Assembly (NCBI RefSeq): GCF_015207985.1
Contig: NZ_JADEVV010000009.1
Span: 30,121-94,120, forward strand
DNA from: Synechocystis salina LEGE 00031
Lineage (GTDB): Bacteria; Cyanobacteriota; Cyanobacteriia; Cyanobacteriales; Microcystaceae
Length of the DNA: 64,000 nucleotides
Reading direction: 5' to 3'
Positions 17,473 to 25,016 of the stretch are shown here, piece by piece (positions within the stretch are counted from its first letter, which is position 1; every line of letters starts with the position of its first letter). The position numbers and the translations under genes are program-made. Below the pieces are notes generated by a model, which was not told the DNA's origin, searched no databases, and saw only the letters and a program-made list of their open reading frames with translations.

Positions 17473-17529
17473 TTTGGCTTTTTTACGATCATTGCCCAAT
17501 CATCAAATTAATTGTAACTAGTAAAAATT

Positions 17530-18330
17530 ATGCATCTAGAAATAACTGACTTAAATCGGATTTTTGTCGGCAAACGAGGTTCAGTGGTGGCCCTAAAAAA
17601 TATCAATATGCACATCGAAACCGGGGAATTTGTTTGTGCAGTGGGGGCTTCTGGTTCCGGCAAATCGACTCTTTTGAGGTTGATTGCTGGCTTAGATACT
17701 CCCACTTCCGGCACCATCAACGTTGATGGACAAAAGGTAACGGGGCCAGGGGCGGACCGCGGCATGGTTTTTCAACATTACAGTCTTTTTCCCTGGATGA
17801 CGGTGCAGGAAAATGTCGAGTTTGGCTTGAAACTCCAAGGCTGTTCCCAAAAGGAAAGGTTTGACACCGCTAGCTATTATTTAGACGTGGTGGGTTTAGT
17901 GAATTTTGCCCAGGCCTATCCAAGGGAATTGTCAGGGGGCATGAAGCAACGGGTGGCGATCGCCAGGTCTTTGGCCTGCCATCCGAAGGTCTTGTTAATG
18001 GACGAACCCTTTGGGGCCCTAGATATTCAAACCAAGGAAAGGATGCATGAATATCTAATCGACATTTGGCAAAGACTGCAATGTAGCATTCTGATGATTA
18101 CCCACGACGTGGAAGAGGCCGTATTTTTAGCCCAACGGGTCTATGTGTTGAGCTCTCGTCCAGGTACCATTCAACGGGAACTGACTATCAACCTACCGGG
18201 GGATGAAGAAACTCCGAAAAATCGCACCTATAAAATCAAGCGGGAACCAGAATTTTTTAAATACAGCGATGAAATTTCCAGTTTATTAAGGGGCAGTCAC
18301 ACTGAGGAGGCAGAGGCGATCGCCCAATAA
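17530..18330 (+). CDS. ABC importer ATPase, guanidine operon
   Basis: This 266-residue nucleotide-binding subunit is of the nitrate/sulfonate/taurine class. Walker A is GASGSGKST, the Q-loop is VFQHYSLFPW, the signature is LSGGMKQR, and Walker B is LLMDEPFGALD, followed by the switch His in MITHDVEEA. It energises import by the permease encoded upstream. It is the last gene of the guanidine operon and converges on the DegT-type gene 21 bp away. Confidence 0.92.
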   Translation: MHLEITDLNRIFVGKRGSVVALKNINMHIETGEFVCAVGASGSGKSTLLRLIAGLDTPTSGTINVDGQKVTGPGADRGMVFQHYSLFPWMTVQENVEFGLKLQGCSQKERFDTASYYLDVVGLVNFAQAYPRELSGGMKQRVAIARSLACHPKVLLMDEPFGALDIQTKERMHEYLIDIWQRLQCSILMITHDVEEAVFLAQRVYVLSSRPGTIQRELTINLPGDEETPKNRTYKIKREPEFFKYSDEISSLLRGSHTEEAEAIAQ

Positions 18331-18351
18331 ACAGTAATTTATAGCTTAATC

Positions 18352-19488
18352 TTATGACTTTAAATGGCGCACCAGCGCTTCCCCCACCCTGGCCGCTTCC
18401 TCTGGAGTAGTGCCAGAGGTTAAGGGGGGACAGATGTGACGGGGACACCAAGTTTCCGCATTGGGAAAAGATTGGCCGGGACACACATCTTTAAACACTG
18501 GCTGTAAATGACAGGGAATTTCGTACACCGTACCCCCCAAATAAATCTCTTCCGCCGCTAGAGCCTGCTTCATTTGGGCTGGGGTTTTACCCTCCGGCAG
18601 TAGAACCATTAATTTGTACTGGCTAGCCCTGTCCATATGGTCAGTAGACACAAATTCAATGCCCGCTTCCCTCAGGGGAGCTGTGATTAGTTCGTAGGCC
18701 TTTTGTCTGGTGGCCAACATCTTCGTTAACTTGGCCAGGTGAATTTGTCCCAGCAGAGCGTGGATTTCCGTCATGCGGGTACTATTACCAAAATCTGTGT
18801 GTAGGCCACCAAAGTTCATGCCCCGTTTGCCCTGATTGCGCAATGAACGGGCAATGGTATCTTCCTCGTCATCATTGAGAGTGACCATGCCGCCTTCAAA
18901 GGTGGTCATCACCTTGGTGGGGAAAAAGGAAAAGGACGCTCCATCGGCCAAGTTGCCCGCCTGTTTTCCCTGAAATTGACTGCCGTGGGCATGGGCCGTA
19001 TCTTCCCAAACATGGAGCCCCTGACTATGGCAGTATTCCACCACTGCAGGGAATTCTGGGGAAATTACACCGCCAATATGCACCCAAAAGACTCCAGATA
19101 GGGGTTTGGGATAACTTTTGCCCTCCACCGCTTCCTTAACCATGGCCAGGGAAGGAGCAAAGGTTTTGGGGTCCATGTCCAAATACTGCACGTCACTGTT
19201 CACCCGTAATACAGAAGCGACAGTGGCAAAGTTGGTGTTGGTGGGTACGAGGACGGTGGTATTTTCCGCTCCCTTCAGCCGCAGGAGAATTTCCAGACCA
19301 GAAGTGCCACTATTAACGGCAATGGCGTGTTTCGTACCAACATACTCTGCGAAGGCAGTTTCAAACTCCTGGGTATGGTTGCCGAGAATTAGGGTGCCGG
19401 ATTTGAGGATTTGCCTGGCCCCGTCCAGAAAAAATTCAATTTCGTCGTCGCTGATGTCGAAGTAAAAGGGCTTAATTGCGGCGGCCAT
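18352..19488 (-). CDS. DegT/DnrJ/EryC1/StrS-family PLP aminotransferase
   Basis: This 378-residue pyridoxal-phosphate enzyme of fold type I is related to sugar aminotransferases that act on NDP-keto-sugars. The cofactor site is visible: NSGTSGLEILL near the N-terminal third, WEDTAHAHGS, and the Schiff-base lysine in SFFPTKVMTTFEGG. The substrate is unknown; no sugar-nucleotide genes lie nearby. It matches what I remember as Slr1140. It shares its strand with the thioredoxin gene and the cta genes, with 75 bp separating it from thioredoxin. Confidence 0.9.
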   Translation of the reverse strand: MAAAIKPFYFDISDDEIEFFLDGARQILKSGTLILGNHTQEFETAFAEYVGTKHAIAVNSGTSGLEILLRLKGAENTTVLVPTNTNFATVASVLRVNSDVQYLDMDPKTFAPSLAMVKEAVEGKSYPKPLSGVFWVHIGGVISPEFPAVVEYCHSQGLHVWEDTAHAHGSQFQGKQAGNLADGASFSFFPTKVMTTFEGGMVTLNDDEEDTIARSLRNQGKRGMNFGGLHTDFGNSTRMTEIHALLGQIHLAKLTKMLATRQKAYELITAPLREAGIEFVSTDHMDRASQYKLMVLLPEGKTPAQMKQALAAEEIYLGGTVYEIPCHLQPVFKDVCPGQSFPNAETWCPRHICPPLTSGTTPEEAARVGEALVRHLKS

Positions 19489-19563
19489 GGCTAGGGAAAA
19501 AGAATGGTAAAGAAATAGTTCTGGTCATTTATTAGGTGGCGCTTTGGGCAATCAAACACCGTC

Positions 19564-19893
19564 TTAAATAAAATCTAATTCCTGTTTTAGCAATTCCAGT
19601 AATTTGGGTTTGGCGATCGCCCCTTCGTGGGCCATCACTAGTTCATTATTTTTGAACAGACGCAAGGCCGGCACCCCTTCCACTTTGCATTGGGCCACGG
19701 CGGCGGGGTTGGGGTCCACTTCCAACTTGAGCACTTTGAGCTTATCACCATAATCCTTGGCAATCGCCTGGATAGCGGGGGCCATCAACCGACAGGGCCC
19801 ACACCAAGAAGCCCAAAAATAGACCAACACGGGCTTAGTTTGCCCTTGGGTTTCTTGCTCAAATTCAGCGTCGGTGATTTCCAGTAAACTCAT
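19564..19893 (-). CDS. Thioredoxin
   Basis: This 109-residue thioredoxin has the active-site WCGPC (C31, C34) and the cis-proline segment EGVPALRLF. I chose the ATG at 19893 (MSLLEITDAEF); a TTG four codons upstream is possible. It corresponds to what I remember as Slr1139, a B-type cyanobacterial thioredoxin. It is encoded next to the oxidase genes on the same strand, but about 250 bp separates it from ctaE, so it may have its own promoter. Confidence 0.93.
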   Translation of the reverse strand: MSLLEITDAEFEQETQGQTKPVLVYFWASWCGPCRLMAPAIQAIAKDYGDKLKVLKLEVDPNPAAVAQCKVEGVPALRLFKNNELVMAHEGAIAKPKLLELLKQELDFI

Positions 19894-20142
19894 GGTAGTG
19901 GTCAAGAATTTTCTTGGTTATTTGACTTCAGGCGATCGCGAAACTGGGGAGAGTGCCAGTCCGATTCTCCATCATGCCACGAAATCAACCTATCACCAGA
20001 CTGGTTTTGCTTTGGCTCCTAGGAACTGGATCTGCATAGTTTTAGTTTGCCCCCGACATCGACCCCCTACAGATTTGGTAATACCAGAGAACTTGCTTTT
20101 GTATATTTTCTCCCAAACTCGGAGGACAAGGGGGCCTTTCCA

Positions 20143-20757
20143 TCAAAGCAAGTAAACCAAGATAAACAGAACAATCCAAACCACATCGACGAAATGCCAG
20201 TACAATTCCGCCGCTTCTACCCCAAAATGGGATTTGCTGGAATAATGGCCCGGTTGGCGCGATCGCCAGAGTACAGAAAGAATTAGTAACAATCCAAAGG
20301 TAACGTGGAGGCCATGGAAGCCTGTGAGAACATAAAAACAACTGGCAAACAAATTTGTGGTTAGCCCCATTTCCAGATGGAAATATTCATACATCTGGCC
20401 TGCTAAAAAGATAATGCCCATAATGGCCGTGAGGCCAAACCACTTTTGCAACCCAGCATTGTCATTATTGCGAATGGCCGCTTGACCTTTGTGCATGACA
20501 AAACTACTGGAAATCAAAATAATGCTATTGACCCCAGGCAAGAGTAATTCCAACTCCGGCGTACCTTCAGGGGGCCAGGCGGGCATCACACTGCGGTAAA
20601 TCAAATAGGCGGTGAACAGGCCCAGAAAAATGGCACTTTCTGCCACGAGGAAGAGGACAACCCCAAACATCCGTAGATCGGGGTGGCCGTGGTGGGTATG
20701 GGCTTCCCCTGAGGTATAGGCGCTGTTTAAATCGGAGCTAATAGCAGTGGTTTGCAT
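20143..20757 (-). CDS. ctaE: Cytochrome c oxidase subunit III
   Basis: This 204-residue integral membrane protein of aa3-type oxidase has five to six hydrophobic helices. It carries the subunit III signatures VVLFLVAESAIFLGLFTAYLI and GFHGLHVTFG. I chose the ATG at 20757 (MQTTAIS), which follows ctaD by 117 bp. The longer reading frame to 20847 lacks family-like sequence. It is the third gene of ctaC-ctaD-ctaE and serves respiratory electron transfer in the thylakoid or plasma membrane. Confidence 0.94.
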   Translation of the reverse strand: MQTTAISSDLNSAYTSGEAHTHHGHPDLRMFGVVLFLVAESAIFLGLFTAYLIYRSVMPAWPPEGTPELELLLPGVNSIILISSSFVMHKGQAAIRNNDNAGLQKWFGLTAIMGIIFLAGQMYEYFHLEMGLTTNLFASCFYVLTGFHGLHVTFGLLLILSVLWRSRQPGHYSSKSHFGVEAAELYWHFVDVVWIVLFILVYLL

Positions 20758-20874
20758 AGGACTGACAATTATCGTTGCTGAATTTCTAGGATTTTGCCGA
20801 AAACTTCTGGCTGACGAGCCCATGGGGGAAATTATTGAACTAAACATCCCCCTAGGTACAGCAGTTGCAGGAAG

Positions 20875-22530
20875 CTAACTGCCTGCCGCATCGGCAATTA
20901 GGGTTTGGACTGTTTCTTCCTCGTCCACTAACTCCGTGTCAATACCAAAATCGTAGGGACCACACCAGAGCACCGGTTCTTCTTCAAAGTTTTCGATGAT
21001 GGGAGGAGAAGCCGTTTGCCATTCTAGAGTTAGGGCTCGCCAAGGATTACGGGCCGCTTTTTCCCCTTTAAACAAACTCCAAAAGACATTAATCACAAAG
21101 GGAATGGTGGAAGCAGCTAAAACGTAGGCTCCGATGGTGCTCAACACGTTTAGCGGCTGAAATTCAACATCGTAGAGGGCAATGCGGCGGTTCATGCCCA
21201 TTAGACCCAGTTCATGCATGGGCATAAAGGTCAAATTCATGCCAATAAAAGTGAGAATGAAGTGGAGACGCCCCAGGGGTTCATTGACCATGCGGCCAGT
21301 CATTTTAGGGAACCAGTGATAAACCCCAGAAAACAGGGCAAAGGCACTGCCACCAAAGAGCACGTAATGGAAGTGGCCCACCACAAAATAGGTGTCGTGG
21401 ACATGAATATCGAAGGGAACAGATGCCACCATTACCCCGGTTAGCCCGCCAATCATGAAGCTAGACAGAAAGCCAAAGGCAAACAGCATGGCGGAATTGA
21501 GTTGGATTTTTCCTCCCCAGAGGGTGCCGCACCAACTAAAAATTTTGATTCCCGTGGGCACAGCAATCAACATGGTGGTGGCCATGAAGAACATCCGCAA
21601 CCAACCGGGGGTGCCACTGGTAAACATGTGGTGGGCCCAAACAATCAAGCCCAAAAAGCTGATGGCCAAACTCGAATAGGCGATTGCCCGGTAGCCAAAG
21701 ATGGGTTTGCGGGCATGGACAGGGATGACCTCAGAAATGACGCCAAAAAAGGGCAAAATCATGATGTAGACTGCCGGATGGGAGTAAAACCAGAATAAGT
21801 GCTGGTAAACCACCGGGTCTCCTCCCCCCACTGGGTTAAAGAAACTAGTGCCGGCAATGAGGTCAAAGGAAAGCAGAATCAACGCCGATGCCAACACCGG
21901 GGTGGAAAGCAAAATTAGGGAAGAAGTGGCCAGCATTGCCCAGCAAAACAGGGGCATACTGTGCAAATCCATGTCCTTAATGCGCATTTTTAAAATGGTG
22001 GTGACAAAATTAATTGCCCCCAAGATGGAGGAGGTCCCTACCAAAAGCAGACTCAAAATCCAGAGTTCCTCTCCCCATTTGCCACTGAGCAAACTTAAAG
22101 GGGGATAGGAAGTCCAACCGGCCTGGGGTGCCCCGACAAAAAAGCTGGAGATGAGTAAAATGCCCCCCGGCGGAGTGAGCCAAAAAGCGACGGCATTTAA
22201 GCGAGGAAACGCCATATCCTCTGTGCCCACCATTAGGGGAATGAGATAGTTGGCAAAGGCAGCCCCGGCCGGCACAATCCAGAGAAAGATCATGATCGTG
22301 CCGTGGAGGGTCATCAGTTGGTTATACATTTCCGGCTGGACAAAGTCCGGGGAGGGAGTGGCTAATTCCGTCCGCATGGCTTCCGCAAAAGAACCACCGA
22401 TGAAAAAGAAAAGAAAGGATGTAACCAGGTATTGAATGCCAATCACCTTATGGTCAACGCAAAAGGTAAAATAATCCGTCCATTTGCGGCGGGGATGATT
22501 AGCCGTTAGATTCTCAGCGGCAGTAGTCAT
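20875..22530 (-). CDS. ctaD: Cytochrome c oxidase subunit I
   Basis: This 551-residue catalytic subunit of the haem-copper oxidase reduces O2 to water and pumps protons. Twelve hydrophobic segments are apparent. The low-spin haem ligand region (MTLHGTIMIFLWI), the CuB and cross-link region (WFYSHPAVYIMILPFFG) and the haem ligand segment (VVGHFHYVLFGG) are intact. It lies 87 bp downstream of ctaC and 117 bp upstream of ctaE in one leftward operon. It matches Slr1137 of Synechocystis from memory. Confidence 0.96.
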   Translation of the reverse strand: MTTAAENLTANHPRRKWTDYFTFCVDHKVIGIQYLVTSFLFFFIGGSFAEAMRTELATPSPDFVQPEMYNQLMTLHGTIMIFLWIVPAGAAFANYLIPLMVGTEDMAFPRLNAVAFWLTPPGGILLISSFFVGAPQAGWTSYPPLSLLSGKWGEELWILSLLLVGTSSILGAINFVTTILKMRIKDMDLHSMPLFCWAMLATSSLILLSTPVLASALILLSFDLIAGTSFFNPVGGGDPVVYQHLFWFYSHPAVYIMILPFFGVISEVIPVHARKPIFGYRAIAYSSLAISFLGLIVWAHHMFTSGTPGWLRMFFMATTMLIAVPTGIKIFSWCGTLWGGKIQLNSAMLFAFGFLSSFMIGGLTGVMVASVPFDIHVHDTYFVVGHFHYVLFGGSAFALFSGVYHWFPKMTGRMVNEPLGRLHFILTFIGMNLTFMPMHELGLMGMNRRIALYDVEFQPLNVLSTIGAYVLAASTIPFVINVFWSLFKGEKAARNPWRALTLEWQTASPPIIENFEEEPVLWCGPYDFGIDTELVDEEETVQTLIADAAGS

Positions 22531-22617
22531 AAAAAGTTTTCTACTAGATTTGTCAAAATTTACAGAGTATTAGGGCAAAACTGACCAGTCATACCAAAGG
22601 TTAGTACTCCAGCCAAA

Positions 22618-23616
22618 TCAAAGCAGATCTTTGACCGGAGAGACTTGATCCTTCAACTGGGCCAATCCCTTGGTTTCCACTCCCATTTCCTTCACATAGG
22701 GGGCCAAGTATTCTTCGGGAGTCATGGCGGTGGTTGCTTTAGGCAATGTCATTGCCATCGATTCCGTCGGAGCCGGAGCATTGGCCGCTACCCAGTCGTC
22801 ATACTCTTCGGGGGTATGGGCGTAGAAAACCGATTTCATGCCTCCATGGTAAGCACCACACAACTCGGCACAGATCACCGGATACCGTCCAGGGGTACTG
22901 GCATTAAACACCAAAGTACTGCCCCGCCCGGGAATCACATCCTGTTTTAATCGCAATTGGGGAACCCAAAAGGCATGGATCACATCCCCCGCTTCCATAT
23001 TCAATTGCACCGGGCGATCGATGGGGGCGTGCAGTTCCCCGGAAATAATTCCAGTCTCGGGATAGGTGAAAATCCAGGCATACTGAATGCCCTTAACGTC
23101 CACCATCAGGGGTTTGACTCCTTGTTCTTCGCTATCCAAACCAATACCCAGGGCCACATCTCCGTCCCCAGACATAGCCACCATATTACCCATACTCCCC
23201 ATATGTCCCATGTGGTTATGGGCCATCTGCTGACCGGCATTATCCCTAGAAATGGTTGGATCCAATCCGCCCAGGTTGTTGTACACCTCAAAGCTATACA
23301 CTGCCAAGGTAAAAACAATTACCGTAGGAATGGCAGTCCAGAGAATTTCCAGGGGCACATTACCTTCAATTGGAGGGCCATCGGTTTGGTCGCCCTTGCG
23401 ACGGCGAAAGCGGATCAGGCAGTAAACCAAGACCCCTTCCACCAAAAGGAATAATCCCGTGGCAATGGTCATCATGTAATTAAAAATGCCATCCACTTCT
23501 TCCGCATCGGCGGAGGCGGCAACGGGCATCAGACCATGATTCTGTCCGTACCATAAGCTAACAACTGTGACCACAACACCGATGAGAAGGGTTATGACAC
23601 TACCGGGAATTTTCAC
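22618..23616 (-). CDS. ctaC: Cytochrome c oxidase subunit II with Met/His-rich insert
   Basis: This 332-residue subunit has two N-terminal membrane helices (about residues 6-24 and 46-68) and a periplasmic/lumenal cupredoxin domain holding CuA. The ligands are visible: H214, C249, E251, C253, H257 and M260 (VICAELCGAYHGGM). Between the second helix and the CuA domain, residues about 131-149 are unusually rich in Met and His (MAHNHMGHMGSMGNM). This resembles copper-chaperone motifs and suggests a local copper-binding loop. It is the first gene of the oxidase operon. Confidence 0.95.
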   Translation of the reverse strand: MKIPGSVITLLIGVVVTVVSLWYGQNHGLMPVAASADAEEVDGIFNYMMTIATGLFLLVEGVLVYCLIRFRRRKGDQTDGPPIEGNVPLEILWTAIPTVIVFTLAVYSFEVYNNLGGLDPTISRDNAGQQMAHNHMGHMGSMGNMVAMSGDGDVALGIGLDSEEQGVKPLMVDVKGIQYAWIFTYPETGIISGELHAPIDRPVQLNMEAGDVIHAFWVPQLRLKQDVIPGRGSTLVFNASTPGRYPVICAELCGAYHGGMKSVFYAHTPEEYDDWVAANAPAPTESMAMTLPKATTAMTPEEYLAPYVKEMGVETKGLAQLKDQVSPVKDLL

Positions 23617-23814
23617 AGCAAACCTCTATCTCTCGGAAAACAACAAAAATTACAATTCCCTACAGGGTAAAGCAATTCTCCAGACCGGGGTCAAGCTCCA
23701 GCCAAATTCTTCAGAGTTCTTTAACAATCTTGTCGTCTGTTTTGTCAACCCGAGCGCTATAGTAAATTTAGCCTGTAGAAAATTATAGGGTTCCACTGAT
23801 GAGCCAATGACACT

Positions 23815-24000
23815 CAAACTTTTGGTTAGCTGTTTTAGTAGTCCTGACTCTCCCAGAATTTCTTCTGGGGTTTGATGTTCTTCGAGCAGCTCGTCTAGTA
23901 AGCTATCGACGCGATTTGGTTCTTGTTTTTTGCGTACCATAAGGGGTTTCCTCGTTTTGCTTGGATTCTAATCCCCTTACACAAAATTCTGTTCAGTCCC
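23815..24000 (-). mobile_element. IS256-family insertion sequence remnant (left end and transposase N-terminus)
   Basis: Reading leftward from about 24000, the sequence GAACAGAATTTTGTGTAAGG resembles an IS256-family terminal repeat. It is followed at 23940 by a start codon and 42 codons (MVRKKQEPNRVDSLLDELL, then HQTPEEILGESGLLKQLTK). Those codons match the N-terminus of IS256/mutator-type transposases. Similarity stops abruptly near 23815, where the reading frame runs on into unrelated sequence ahead of ctaC. The rest of the transposase and the other end are missing, so the element is dead. Confidence 0.8.
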
Positions 24001-24325
24001 CAATGAGTGGCTCAATATAACGTAAAAGTTCCGGCAAATTTTTCTTGATAACAGTCCAAACCTCATCAATATCAACCTCGTTGTAATCGTGGGTAATGAT
24101 ATCTCGCATTCCGGCTATTTGTTTCCATGGTATTTCGGAGTGTCTATCCCGAAAATCTAATGAAAGTCGCTTTGTTGCTTCGCCTATGATGGTAATACGT
24201 CGTAGAATGGCATCTTGTTTTTCAATATTTATCGAAAAGTCTTCAAAGTCTATATTTTTTGTATAAAAAAGAACAAGTTTAGTGGATTCTGCTATGTCTA
24301 TTAATGCTTCTTGATCACGCAACAT
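23993..24325 (-). CDS. hepT: HepT-like toxin (DUF86), minimal HEPN RNase
   Basis: This 110-residue HEPN-family protein is the toxin of a HepT/MntA pair. The catalytic R-x4-H-x-Y motif is present in MRDIITHDYNEVD, within an all-helical fold. Its start overlaps the end of the nucleotidyltransferase gene by 11 bp. Its stop codon falls at the left end of the IS256 remnant, so the last one or two residues may come from that element. In characterised pairs MntA silences HepT by adding AMP to the tyrosine of this motif. Confidence 0.9.
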   Translation of the reverse strand: MLRDQEALIDIAESTKLVLFYTKNIDFEDFSINIEKQDAILRRITIIGEATKRLSLDFRDRHSEIPWKQIAGMRDIITHDYNEVDIDEVWTVIKKNLPELLRYIEPLIGD

Positions 24326-24653
24326 AAATCACCTCAGCGGAATCGAGGATATTTTTACGTCTAAGCCAATTATGACTTTTTTCAATAGCATTTTTGCTAA
24401 CTAAGTCAACATTACGATTCAGTAAAGATGATAACTCTTCTTGCATTTGTATCTTTTCAAAAAATCCCCGTTTAGCAGTAGGTAGATAGGAAATAAGCAT
24501 ATCAATGTCACTTTTAGAATTAAAGTCACTTCGTAAAACTGAGCCAAAAAGTGCCAGTTCAGCAATCTGCCATCGCTGGCAAAATTCAACCAGTTGCTGT
24601 GAGTTAATTCCCAGCCGCGATTCAAGTTTAGGACTTAGTTGTAGTATTGCCAT
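24315..24653 (-). CDS. mntA: MntA-like antitoxin, minimal nucleotidyltransferase
   Basis: This 112-residue nucleotidyltransferase-fold protein has the GS-x10-D-x-D signature intact (LFGSVLRSDFNSKSDIDML: G37, S38, D49, D51). It should therefore be catalytically able to AMPylate the HepT partner encoded immediately downstream. It is the first gene of the two-gene cassette. The cassette is AT-rich and lacks HIP1 sites, consistent with mobility. Confidence 0.9.
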   Translation of the reverse strand: MAILQLSPKLESRLGINSQQLVEFCQRWQIAELALFGSVLRSDFNSKSDIDMLISYLPTAKRGFFEKIQMQEELSSLLNRNVDLVSKNAIEKSHNWLRRKNILDSAEVIYVA

Positions 24654-25016
24654 AACGCAGTCTAGCTCGTTAGCTTACCCTTTACAATAATTGCCTATAT
24701 TATGCTAGTAACACCATGATAAACCTTGAAATTTTTCGTTTGTCTACCGGAGACAATATCAAAACTATACGATGAATACCTTTAGCTATTGATTTGAACA
24801 CAACGGCGATCGCCAAATTTTGTGAACAGTATCATATTTACATTATTACGAACATCTCAAAAAAATGGTTACTGAAATGCGAGTCAAATAATCTTTGTTA
24901 TAAAAAACGAACTAGCTAGATTTTTTGAGTATCATAGGCGGTTGAGCTTACCAATGGGCTATTCCCCCAAAGCTCCGTGCGATAATGGATAACTGCCCAG
25001 CGCCCAAGTGAAAACC
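24654..25016. other. Intergenic region between divergent mntA and radical-SAM genes
   Basis: This 360-bp AT-rich spacer must hold the promoters of the leftward mntA-hepT pair and the rightward radical-SAM gene. One HIP1 site lies near 24806. I see no reading frame, tRNA or clear hairpin terminator in it. Confidence 0.5.

Noticed and set aside
20042..20341. 99-codon frame overlapping the end of ctaE
   Set aside because: It covers the ctaE stop and spacer in another frame; the sequence is the out-of-frame reading of ctaE.
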